Below are positions 31,505-38,003 of a stretch of 38,003 bases of DNA, one piece after another. The notes under the pieces are model-generated. The model had not been told where the DNA came from. It did no database searches and saw only the letters and a list, made by a program, of their open reading frames with translations. Numbering within the stretch: position 1 is the first letter of the stretch; each line of letters starts with the position of its first letter. Both the position numbers and the translations under genes were made by a program. Origin of the DNA: Streptomyces echinoruber (GTDB taxonomy: Bacteria; Actinomycetota; Actinomycetes; Streptomycetales; Streptomycetaceae). Location: positions 1 to 38,003 of the forward strand of contig NZ_BMWH01000044.1 in assembly GCF_014651135.1 (NCBI RefSeq), in the 5' to 3' direction.

Positions 31505-32536
31505 ATGAGGGTGGAGAACGTCCACATCGACTCGCTCGGAGTCGTACTGCTGGAATGGGCGAGCGCCGAGGACGCCGTGGCGGCGGGCCTCGTCGAGAAG
31601 GAGACCGTGGAGGCGAACGGACTCACCGGCACCCACATCGCCGGCGACACACCCGCCGTCGACATGGCGGTGTCGGCGGCCCGCACCGCCCTGGACCGGT
31701 CGAAGCTCGACCCCGACGAGATCACGACCCACGTGCACAGCGCCGTGCACTACCAGGGCCCCCAGGGCTCCTACCCGCCCGGCTACATCCTGCGCGAACT
31801 GGGCCTGGCGGACACCTCGTCGCTGTACCTGCGGCAGGGCTGCAACGGCATGCTCGGCGGCCTGGAGGTGGCCATCGGGCAGCTCACCGGCGCCGCCGGC
31901 CACACCGCCGCCCTGCTGACCTCGGCGGAGAACTTCTCCGGCCCCGACGTCAACCGGTGGAAGGGCTACGGCCAGGGCTACTTCCTCTCCGACGGCGCCG
32001 CCGCCGTGCTGCTCAGCGCCGAGCAGGGCTTCGCCCGGGTGCGCTCCCTGCACGCGGGCATCCTGCCCGAGCTGGAGAAGTGGCACCGCGGCGACGGGCC
32101 GCTGCTGCTCACCGGCGACGAGCACACCGACGACATGGCCGAGCGCGCCACGCGCTTCACCGAGACCGAGCTGCCCCTGTCGGAGACGCTGGAGAAGCTC
32201 ACCTACTTCAACCTCGGCATCGTCCAGCGGGCCCTGGTCGACGCCGACCTGAACGCCGCCGACCTCGCCAAGGTCGTACCGATCAACATGGACGGCCGGA
32301 TCATCGAGTACTCGGTGATGCTGCCGCTCGGCCTGCCCATGGAGAAGTCCGCCTGGGACTTCGGCCGGGCCGTCGGGCACGTGGGCGGCGCCGACGTCTT
32401 CATCACCCTGGAGCACCTGGTGCGCACCCGCGAGGTCGGCCCGGGCGACCACGTGCTGCTGATCTCCCAGGGCCCCGGCTGGATCTGCACCGCCTGCGTC
32501 GTCACCGTCACCGACCTGCCGGCCTGGGCCGTCTGA
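31505..32536 (+). CDS. KAS III-like acyltransferase (ChlB3/CerJ type)
   Basis: Predicted 343-residue thiolase-fold protein. The nucleophile Cys113 lies in LRQGCNGMLGG. The FabH active-site pattern is changed: the segment where FabH has PHQAN reads VVPINMDG, without His, while near the C-terminus FGRAVGHVGGADVF offers His292 and Asp297. This resembles ChlB3, CerJ and related enzymes that transfer acyl groups from a carrier protein onto sugars or other hydroxyls rather than condensing. The ATG at 31505 has GGAGAGA upstream. It starts 38 bases after the acyl-ligase PKS stop, so the two are probably one transcript. That makes ACP2 of that PKS the likely donor. The acceptor (sugar, aglycone or another ACP) is unknown. 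Confidence 0.88.
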   Translation: MRVENVHIDSLGVVLLEWASAEDAVAAGLVEKETVEANGLTGTHIAGDTPAVDMAVSAARTALDRSKLDPDEITTHVHSAVHYQGPQGSYPPGYILRELGLADTSSLYLRQGCNGMLGGLEVAIGQLTGAAGHTAALLTSAENFSGPDVNRWKGYGQGYFLSDGAAAVLLSAEQGFARVRSLHAGILPELEKWHRGDGPLLLTGDEHTDDMAERATRFTETELPLSETLEKLTYFNLGIVQRALVDADLNAADLAKVVPINMDGRIIEYSVMLPLGLPMEKSAWDFGRAVGHVGGADVFITLEHLVRTREVGPGDHVLLISQGPGWICTACVVTVTDLPAWAV

Positions 32537-32561
32537 CCCGGCGTCGGCCGGCCGCCTTCCG

Positions 32562-32596
32562 CGTGCCGGAGGCCCCGCACAGGGGCCTCCGGCACG
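32562..32596 (+). terminator. Perfect 15-bp hairpin after the KAS III-like gene
   Basis: CGTGCCGGAGGCCCC (32562-32576) and GGGGCCTCCGGCACG (32582-32596) are exact complements with a 5-base loop, 26 bases after the stop codon. It probably ends the PKS-acyltransferase transcript. Confidence 0.75.
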
Positions 32597-32608
32597 TCGC
32601 GTCGTCGC

Positions 32609-32648
32609 GCTCCGTGGAACTTCACCCAGCTCCATGGGACTTCACCTG
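32609..32648. repeat. Pair of 20-bp direct repeats upstream of the SARP remnant
   Basis: GCTCCGTGGAACTTCACCCA (32609-32628) and GCTCCATGGGACTTCACCTG (32629-32648) are adjacent and match at 16 of 20 positions. They could be an old operator of the broken SARP gene at 32780, or chance duplication. Confidence 0.7.
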
Positions 32649-32779
32649 GAACCGCGACGCCTCCCGCAGGGAAGACCGCCGTGCGTGGGCAGGGGGCTGG
32701 GAGAAGCCGGCCCCCACCCGGGTGTCGCCGCGCCGCGGCGCTCCCCGGCCGGCGCGGCGGATGATGGGGAGCACAGACC

Positions 32780-33020
32780 ATGCAGCCGGCCCCGGATCAC
32801 CACGACGTGCGGTTCAACGTCCTCGGCCCCCTGGAAGCGTGGGAGGGGGACCGGCGATTGCGGCTCGGCGGCCCCGTCGACGAACGGGTCCTGATGATGC
32901 TGCTCCTGGAGGCCGGCCGGGTCGTCCCGGTCACGCGGCCGGTGGAGGCCGTGGGGGACGAGGACCCCCGACCACGGCGATGCACCAGATCCGCAAGTCC
33001 GTCGCCGGCCCGCGCCGCCG
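32780..33020 (+). pseudogene. SARP regulator remnant, N-terminal part only
   Basis: The first ~60 codons from the ATG at 32780 (GGGGAG upstream) encode the start of a SARP DNA-binding domain: VRFNVLGPLEAWEGDRRLRL, GGPVDERVLMMLLLEAGRV and VEAVGDEDP. One base is then missing near 32966-32970. In the next frame the homology resumes as TTAMHQIRKSVAG followed by RRR, until about 33020, where it stops. The rest of the winged helix and the whole activation domain are gone. The original frame runs on to 33955 as unrelated sequence antisense to the TetR gene and is not a real protein. It is not a copy of the intact SARP at 16107, as the sequences differ. Confidence 0.8.
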
Positions 33021-33141
33021 GCCGGCGCGCCAGCAGCCCGTCGCCGCAGCCGACGTCCAGGGCCTCGCCGCAGTTCGGCGGCACCGCGTCGAGCACGGGC
33101 GGATGGCAGGGAACGTCGGGGTTCCAGCAGGCGTCGTCCAT
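33005..33141 (-). pseudogene. Methyltransferase remnant, N-terminal part only
   Basis: From the ATG at 33141 the minus strand encodes WNPDVPCHPPVLDAVPPNCG and then ALDVGCGDGLLARR, a typical SAM-binding motif I of class I methyltransferases. Homology ends near 33005, where it meets the 3' end of the SARP remnant in a GC-rich stretch (CCGGC/CGCCGCC). Only about 45 codons remain and the ribosome-binding site is poor. The two remnants were convergent genes whose 3' parts have been lost together. Confidence 0.7.
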
Positions 33142-33334
33142 GGGGACGAGCCAGGAGCAGGCGCGGACGGGGCGGCAACGCGCGCCGTGCGTTGCGATGG
33201 CTGTCCCTGGAAGTTCGCCGTCCGGTTTGCGCCGTCCGGTTTGCGCCGTCCCGTGCCGCCGCCCGTGCCACCCGTGCCGTTCCGTAACGCCCTGCGCCGT
33301 TCCGTGCCGCCCCGTGCCGCCCCGCGCCGTCCCG
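33142..33334. repeat. Low-complexity spacer with CCGTnCCG-type repeats
   Basis: The 193-base gap between the methyltransferase remnant and the TetR stop contains a perfect 14-bp duplication CGCCGTCCGGTTTG (33216-33229, 33230-33243). A run of CCGTGCCGCC/CCGTTCCG-like units follows to about 33330. No gene is seen. Confidence 0.7.
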
Positions 33335-33913
33335 TCACGGGCGGCCGGGCGCTTTCGTCCGCAGGCCGTCCATCACCAAGTCCAGCAGGCGCGCGGCCTG
33401 CGGCTGCCAGTCGCCGTCCGGGTCGAGCTGCCAGAGGCCGGCGATGGCCAGGAAGAAGTCCTCCACGGTGACGCCGGGACGGATCGCGCCCGCCCGCTCG
33501 GCGCTGCGCAACAGGAGCTCGGCGGCGTCGGTGACGGGGGTGTGCCCGGGTTTGGCGGGGCTGCCGGGGGCGCTGGTGGCCTGGCGGATGGCGTCCGCGA
33601 GGCCGGCCTTGGTCATGGCGAAGCGGGCCAGGCGGTCCATCCAGGCGCGCAGGGCGCGGTCGGGCTCGCAGGTCTCCAGCAGGTGGGCCGCGTGGTCGGC
33701 GACCTGCTGCATCTCGTGCCGGTAGATCTCCAGGACGAGGGCCTCGCGGTTGGGGAAGTTGCGGTAGAAGGTGCCCTGCCCGACGCCCGCCTTCCTGGCG
33801 ATCACGCTCAGCGGCGTGTCCGCGCAGCGCGTCAGCTCGGTCAGTGCCACCTGCAGGATGCGCTCGCGGTTGCGCTGGGCGTCGGACCGCAGGGGTGCGT
33901 CCTTCTTGTGCAC
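33335..33913 (-). CDS. TetR-family transcriptional repressor
   Basis: Predicted 192-residue repressor. The N-terminal helix-turn-helix spans about residues 10-60 (RERILQVALTELTR, LSVIARKAGVGQGTFYRNFP, NREALVLEIYRHEM); a helical ligand-binding domain follows. Start is GTG at 33913, with GAGGAGGA 5 bases upstream. It is divergent from the molybdo-hydroxylase operon. Two GGACA-N2-TGTCC palindromes lie in the shared promoter, one inside the predicted operon promoter, so it likely represses that operon and itself. The ligand is unknown. Confidence 0.93.
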   Translation of the reverse strand: MHKKDAPLRSDAQRNRERILQVALTELTRCADTPLSVIARKAGVGQGTFYRNFPNREALVLEIYRHEMQQVADHAAHLLETCEPDRALRAWMDRLARFAMTKAGLADAIRQATSAPGSPAKPGHTPVTDAAELLLRSAERAGAIRPGVTVEDFFLAIAGLWQLDPDGDWQPQAARLLDLVMDGLRTKAPGRP

Positions 33914-33948
33914 TCGTCCTCCTCGCGGCCCGCGGCCGAATCCCGCCC

Positions 33949-34001
33949 TTGCTAACCGGACAGCTGTCCACTACGTTTTCAGTGAGCGGACAGTTGTCCG
34001 G
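33949..34001 (+). promoter_or_regulatory. Operon promoter with two TetR-type palindromic operators
   Basis: TTGCTA (33949-33954), a 17-base spacer and TACGTT (33972-33977) form a plausible sigma-70-like promoter for the operon. GGACAGCTGTCC (33958-33969, perfect palindrome) fills the spacer. GGACAGTTGTCC (33988-33999, within CGGACAGTTGTCCGG) lies just past the expected start point. Their centres are 30 bases apart, about three helical turns, so two repressor dimers could sit on the same DNA face. TATCGT on the minus strand at 34015-34010 could serve tetR. Confidence 0.75.
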
Positions 34002-34134
34002 TTGACTCCACGATAGCGGTGGGCACGGCCGGACCGGCGCCCGCGGCCGCCGGTCCCGGGGTCCCTCCCGCATCCCGCACGTCCATCCTGCGCGTTCCGC
34101 GCCCCCTGTCACCCCCCGGCCCCCACTTCCGACC

Positions 34135-34161
34135 GATCCTTCCGATCCTTCCGATCCTTCC
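34135..34161. repeat. Three 9-bp tandem repeats (GATCCTTCC)
   Basis: GATCCTTCC occurs at 34135, 34144 and 34153, followed by the related GACCGATCC, in the leader of the molybdo-hydroxylase operon. No function is evident. Confidence 0.8.
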
Positions 34162-34233
34162 GACCGATCCGTCCGCCCCGCCCCGCCGGCCCGTCCCCGC
34201 GACGCCCACCGGACCCGCGAAAGAAGGCTGATC

Positions 34234-34788
34234 ATGGCCGCACCGACGTTCAGTGCCATCACCCTGCACGTCAACGGCGAGAAGCACACCCTGACCGTCG
34301 ACCACCGCACCACCCTGCTCGACGCCCTGCGTGAGCGCCTGGACCTGACCGGCACCAAGAAGGGCTGCGACCAGGGCCAGTGCGGCGCCTGCACCGTCCT
34401 CGTCGACGGCCGCCGGACGGTGTCCTGCCTGCAGCTCGCGGTGGCCGCCGAGGACCGCGAGATCACCACCGTCGAGGGCATCGCCGACGGCGAGCGACTG
34501 CACCCCGTGCAGCAGGCGTTCCTCGACCTCGACGGCTTCCAGTGCGGTTACTGCACCCCGGGCCAGATCTGCTCGGCCGTCGCGGTGCTGCGGGAGCACG
34601 CGGCGGGCTGGCCGAGCGCCGCCACCGCCGACGTCCGGCCCGAGGCGGGCCCGCCGCCGCTGACCGACGAGGAGATCCGGGAACGGATGAGCGGCAACCT
34701 GTGCCGCTGCGGCGCGTACGTGTCGATCGTCCAAGCGGTCGCCCGCGCCGCCGCATCCGGACAGCAGGCCGAGGAGGCGGCGGCATGA
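34234..34788 (+). CDS. Xanthine dehydrogenase/aldehyde oxidoreductase, [2Fe-2S] subunit
   Basis: Predicted 184-residue small subunit of a three-subunit molybdenum hydroxylase, passing electrons from the molybdenum centre to FAD. The plant-type [2Fe-2S] site uses Cys45, Cys50, Cys53 and Cys65 (KGCDQGQCGACTV); the second site uses Cys104, Cys107, Cys157 and Cys159 (FQCGYCTPGQ, NLCRCGAY). Organisation matches YagT/PaoA, but no Tat signal peptide is visible, so it should stay in the cytoplasm. The ATG at 34234 has GAAGG about 7 bases upstream. Its stop overlaps the next start as ATGA. Confidence 0.95.
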   Translation: MAAPTFSAITLHVNGEKHTLTVDHRTTLLDALRERLDLTGTKKGCDQGQCGACTVLVDGRRTVSCLQLAVAAEDREITTVEGIADGERLHPVQQAFLDLDGFQCGYCTPGQICSAVAVLREHAAGWPSAATADVRPEAGPPPLTDEEIRERMSGNLCRCGAYVSIVQAVARAAASGQQAEEAAA

Positions 34789-35777
34789 GGGAGTTCGCCT
34801 ACCAGCGCGCCCGCGACGTGGCCGGCGCCGTCGCCCTGCTCGGCGCCGACCCGCACGCCGCGTTCCTCGGCGGCGGCACCAACCTCGTCGATCTGATGAA
34901 GACCGGCGTCGAGCGGCCCGCCCGGCTCGTCGACATCCGCGAACTCCCCCTGGACACGGTGGAGTCCACCCCCGAGGGCGGCCTGCGCATCGGCGCCACC
35001 GTCACCAACGGCGACCTCGCCGCCCACCCCGAGGTCCGCCGCCGCTACCCGGCCCTCGCCCAGGCGGTGCTGGCCGGCGCCTCCGGGCAGCTGCGCAACA
35101 TGGCCACGGTCGGCGGCAACCTGCTGCAGCGCACCCGCTGCGGCTACTTCACCGACGTCACCCAGCCGTGCAACAAGCGCCTCCCCGGCAGCGGCTGCCC
35201 CGCCCTGACGGGCGAGCACCGCAACCACGCCGTCCTCGGCGCCTCCGAGCACTGCGTGGCCGTCCACCCCTCCGACATGGCCGTGGCGCTGACCGCGTTC
35301 GACGCCGTCGTCCACTACGAAACGGCCGACGGGCGGGGAGAGCTGCCGCTCGCCGACCTGTACCTGCCGGTGGGGGACACCCCGCACCGGGAGACCGCCC
35401 TGCCGGCGGGCGCCCTGATCACCGGCGTCACCCTGCCGCCCGCCCCGGTGGCCGCCCACTCCCGTTACCGGAAGGTGCGCGAACGCGCCTCGTACGCCTT
35501 CGCCCTCGGCTCGGTCGCCGCCGCGCTCGACGTCCGCGACGGCGTCGTCCACGACGTGCGCCTGGCGCTCGGCGCGGTCGCGTCACGACCGTGGCGGGCC
35601 CGCGCCGCCGAGCGCCGGCTGGCCGGCGCCCCGGCCGGCGCCGACACCTTCGCCGCGGCCGCCGACGCCGAACTGGCGGCGGCCAGGCCGCTGCCGCACA
35701 ACGGATACAAGGTGACCCTGATGCGCAACCTGCTGGTGGCCGTGCTGACCGAACTCGCCGAGGAGGCCGCCCGATGA
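34785..35777 (+). CDS. Xanthine dehydrogenase/aldehyde oxidoreductase, FAD subunit
   Basis: Predicted 330-residue FAD-binding middle subunit. FLGGGTNLVDLMK and ATVGGNLLQRTRC are the usual FAD-binding segments. Cysteines 119, 129, 138 and 157 (RCGYF, PCNKRLPGSGC, SEHC) sit in an insertion like that of YagS/PaoB, which binds an extra [4Fe-4S] cluster. That points to the aldehyde oxidoreductase (YagTSR) branch rather than classical xanthine dehydrogenase. It overlaps both neighbours by ATGA, so the operon is translationally coupled. Confidence 0.94.
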   Translation: MREFAYQRARDVAGAVALLGADPHAAFLGGGTNLVDLMKTGVERPARLVDIRELPLDTVESTPEGGLRIGATVTNGDLAAHPEVRRRYPALAQAVLAGASGQLRNMATVGGNLLQRTRCGYFTDVTQPCNKRLPGSGCPALTGEHRNHAVLGASEHCVAVHPSDMAVALTAFDAVVHYETADGRGELPLADLYLPVGDTPHRETALPAGALITGVTLPPAPVAAHSRYRKVRERASYAFALGSVAAALDVRDGVVHDVRLALGAVASRPWRARAAERRLAGAPAGADTFAAAADAELAAARPLPHNGYKVTLMRNLLVAVLTELAEEAAR

Positions 35778-37900
35778 CCACCACTCCCGAACTGCGGCAG
35801 GCCGTCGGCACCGCGCACACCCGCGTCGAGGGCCGCGACAAGGTCACCGGCGCCGCCCGGTACGCGGCCGACCACCCCTTCACCGAACTCGCCCACGGCT
35901 GGCTGGTGCTGTCCACCGTCGGCCGGGGCCGCATCCGGGCGGTGGACACCGGCCCGGTGCTCGCGATGCCCGGCGTGCTCACCGTGCTGCACCACGGCAA
36001 CGCCCCCCGCATCCGGGGCGACTTCGTCACGATGCTGGGCGTGCCCCCGGAACCGACCTCCGTCCTCTTCCAGCACGACCGGGTGCCGCACGCCGGATGG
36101 CCGGTGGCGCTGGTCGTCGCCGAGACGCCCGAGCAGGCCCGGGAGGCCGCCGAGGCGCTCGTCGTGCACTACGACGAGGAGCCGCCCGACCTCGACTTCC
36201 GCGCCGACCGCGGCGACGCCCGCCCGGTCGACGGCCACCTGCCGGCCGTGGCGGAGAAGGGCGACCTGGAGGCCGAACTCGCCGCGTCCGCCGTGGTGGT
36301 GGACGCCGAGTACACCACCCCCGAGGAGCACCACCACCCCATGGAGCCGCACGCGGCGGCGGCCCGCTGGGAGGACGGGCGGCTGGAGGTCCTCGACTCC
36401 AACCAGGGGTCGACCTGGGTGGTGTCCGTGCTCGCGCAGATGTTCTCGCTGGACCCCGGCGCGGTGCGGGTGCGCTCCGAGCACGTCGGCGGCGGCTTCG
36501 GCAGCAAGGGCGTGCGCGCCCACCAGGTGGCCGCCGCGATGGCCGCGACCGTCCTGCGGCGCCCGGTACGGGTGGTGATGACCCGGCGCCAGATGTTCTC
36601 ACTGGCCGGCCATCGCAGCCCCACCGTGCAGCGCGTCCGGCTCGGCGCCGACGCCGAGGGGCGACTGCGGGCCCTGGAGCACCGCTGCCTGAACCCCACC
36701 TCGACCGTGCAGGACTTCGTCGAGCCCGGCGCCGCCCCGGCCCGGGTGATGTACGACGCCGCCGCCCACCACACCGCCAACCTGGTCGTCGCCCTGAACC
36801 GGCCCACCCCGACGTGGATGCGCGCGCCGGGCGAGGCACCGGGGTCCTTCGCCCTGGAGTCGGCGCTCGACGAGCTCGCCGAGCAGTGCGGCCTGGACCC
36901 GATCGAGCTGCGGGCACGCAACGAACCGACGCACGGACCGGTCTCCGGGCTGCCGTTCAGCGGCCGCAACCTGCTCGCCTGCTTCCGGGAGGGCGCCCGC
37001 CGGTTCGGCTGGGCCGAGCGCGACCCGCGCCCCGGCCGGCGCCGCGACGGGCGCTGGCTGCTGGGCACCGGCACGGCGGCGGCTTCCTTCCCGGCCGGTG
37101 CCGGCCCGTCCACGGCCGCGGTGACGGCCGAGGCGGACGGCACCTTCACGGTGCGGATCGGCGCCGCGGACATCGGCACCGGGGCGCGCACCGCGATCAC
37201 CCTGGTCGCCGCCGACGCGCTGCGGACGACGCCGGAGCGGGTCCGGGTGCGGATCGGGGACAGCGACTTCGGCCCGGCGATGATCGCCGGCGGCTCCACG
37301 GGCACCCGCTCCTGGGCGTGGGCGGTCCGGGCCGCGGCGGCCGAACTGCGCGAACGGCTCGTGCCCGGCGCCACGATCCCCCCGCAGGGCATCACGGCCC
37401 GGTCGGACACCACCGAGGCCGTCGGCGCCCTCGCCGCGGCCGAACGGCACTCCTTCGGCGCCCAGTTCGCCGAGGTCGCCGTCGACACCGCCACCGGGGA
37501 GGTGCGGGTGCGGCGCATGCTCGGCATCTTCGCGGCCGGCCGGATCGTCAACCCGCTCACCGCGCGCAGCCAGTTCCTCGGCGGAATGGTCTGGGGCATC
37601 TCGATGGCCCTGCACGAGGAGGCGGTGCGCGACCCGTCCTCCGGCGTCCCCGTCGGCGCCGACCTCGCCGGCTACCACGTCGCCACGCACGCCGACGTCC
37701 CGCTTCTGGAGGCGGACTGGATCGACGACCCCGACCCGGACGACCCCGTCGGCATCAAGGGCATCGGCGAGGTCGGCATCGTCGGCGCCGCGGCCGCGGT
37801 CGCCAACGCGGTCTGGCACGCCACCGGCGTCCGCCACCGCGACCTGCCCATCCGGCCCGACCGCGTCCTGCGGGCCGCCGCGGAGGCCCGGCATGCTTGA
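35774..37900 (+). CDS. Xanthine dehydrogenase/aldehyde oxidoreductase, molybdenum-binding subunit
   Basis: Predicted 708-residue catalytic subunit that hydroxylates aldehydes or heterocycles at a molybdenum-pterin centre. VGGGFGSKG near residue 238 and the base-catalytic Glu666 in KGIGEVG are the conserved sites. The N-terminus (VEGRDKVTGAARYAAD) and length match YagR/PaoC-type subunits. It overlaps the FAD subunit (ATGA) and the XdhC-type gene (ATGCTTGA). The true substrate is not evident; aromatic aldehydes are oxidised by the E. coli homolog. Confidence 0.95.
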   Translation: MTTTPELRQAVGTAHTRVEGRDKVTGAARYAADHPFTELAHGWLVLSTVGRGRIRAVDTGPVLAMPGVLTVLHHGNAPRIRGDFVTMLGVPPEPTSVLFQHDRVPHAGWPVALVVAETPEQAREAAEALVVHYDEEPPDLDFRADRGDARPVDGHLPAVAEKGDLEAELAASAVVVDAEYTTPEEHHHPMEPHAAAARWEDGRLEVLDSNQGSTWVVSVLAQMFSLDPGAVRVRSEHVGGGFGSKGVRAHQVAAAMAATVLRRPVRVVMTRRQMFSLAGHRSPTVQRVRLGADAEGRLRALEHRCLNPTSTVQDFVEPGAAPARVMYDAAAHHTANLVVALNRPTPTWMRAPGEAPGSFALESALDELAEQCGLDPIELRARNEPTHGPVSGLPFSGRNLLACFREGARRFGWAERDPRPGRRRDGRWLLGTGTAAASFPAGAGPSTAAVTAEADGTFTVRIGAADIGTGARTAITLVAADALRTTPERVRVRIGDSDFGPAMIAGGSTGTRSWAWAVRAAAAELRERLVPGATIPPQGITARSDTTEAVGALAAAERHSFGAQFAEVAVDTATGEVRVRRMLGIFAAGRIVNPLTARSQFLGGMVWGISMALHEEAVRDPSSGVPVGADLAGYHVATHADVPLLEADWIDDPDPDDPVGIKGIGEVGIVGAAAAVANAVWHATGVRHRDLPIRPDRVLRAAAEARHA

Positions 37901-38003
37901 CATCGCCGAGGAGTTGCACCGGTGGGTGGAGCAGGGGCGTGACTTCGCCGTGGCGACCGTGGTGGCGGTGGGCGGCAGTGCGCCGCGCGGTGTGGGGGCG
38001 GCG
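37893..38003 (+). CDS. XdhC/CoxI-family molybdenum cofactor maturation protein, 5' part
   Basis: The window ends 37 codons into this gene. The visible N-terminus (MLDIAEELHRWVEQGRDFAV, then AVGGSAPRGVG) is typical of XdhC proteins, which bind and sulfurate the molybdenum cofactor before its insertion into the large subunit. It overlaps the preceding stop by 8 bases, so it belongs to the same operon. Confidence 0.85.
   Translation, partial: MLDIAEELHRWVEQGRDFAVATVVAVGGSAPRGVGAA

Noticed and set aside
33021..33955. Continuation of the SARP remnant frame as a 391-residue protein
   Set aside because: After the frameshift the sequence loses all SARP similarity and runs antisense to the methyltransferase remnant and the TetR gene.

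Overview
The window is GC-rich actinobacterial DNA of Streptomyces type: heavy G/C third-position bias, modular type I polyketide synthase (PKS), LAL and SARP regulators, GTG starts and ATGA overlaps. It covers the tailoring and regulatory part of a glycosylated, macrolide-like type I PKS cluster, followed on the right by an unrelated TetR-controlled molybdo-hydroxylase operon.

Layout. (1) 1-2027: the end of a PKS protein (KR-ACP-C-terminal docking domain, no thioesterase). (2) 2312-9700, minus strand: a PAS-LuxR regulator of the PimM type and two large LAL regulators. (3) 10140-14834: two cytochrome P450 genes (minus), then a [3Fe-4S] ferredoxin and an EryCIII/DesVII-type glycosyltransferase (plus). 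(4) 15094-21602: NDP-sugar 4,6-dehydratase, a small SARP regulator, 4-ketoreductase, 3,5-epimerase, an OleD-like glycosyltransferase and a PLP/[2Fe-2S] hexose 3-dehydratase of the E1/SpnQ type. Together these point to a C3-deoxygenated 6-deoxy-L-hexose. (5) 21888-32536: a BAHD-like acyltransferase, a DUF6069-like membrane protein, a one-protein PKS (acyl-CoA ligase-ACP-KS-AT-DH(inactive)-KR-ACP) without docking domain or thioesterase, and a KAS III-like acyltransferase of the ChlB3/CerJ type. I read this block as a possible unit that builds a short branched hydroxyacyl group and esterifies it onto the sugar or aglycone. (6) 32780-33141: remnants of a SARP gene and a methyltransferase gene joined at their 3' sides, a deletion scar at the probable cluster edge. 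(7) 33335-38003: a TetR gene facing a three-subunit xanthine dehydrogenase/aldehyde oxidoreductase operon plus an XdhC-type maturation gene cut by the window end, with a paired palindromic operator between them.

Regulation visible in the DNA. Five 16-bp CTAGGGA-type sites resembling the PimM (PAS-LuxR) operator lie before P450-2, the ferredoxin, the 3-dehydratase, the BAHD gene and the acyl-ligase PKS. The 4-ketoreductase instead has three heptamers at exact 11-bp spacing, the hallmark of a SARP operator, so the in-cluster SARP may control the sugar branch. Nearly every intergenic spacer also carries a short tandem duplication. No rRNA, tRNA, CRISPR array or insertion sequence was seen. Sugar nucleotidylyltransferase, hexose 2,3-dehydratase and thioesterase genes are absent and would have to lie outside the window.
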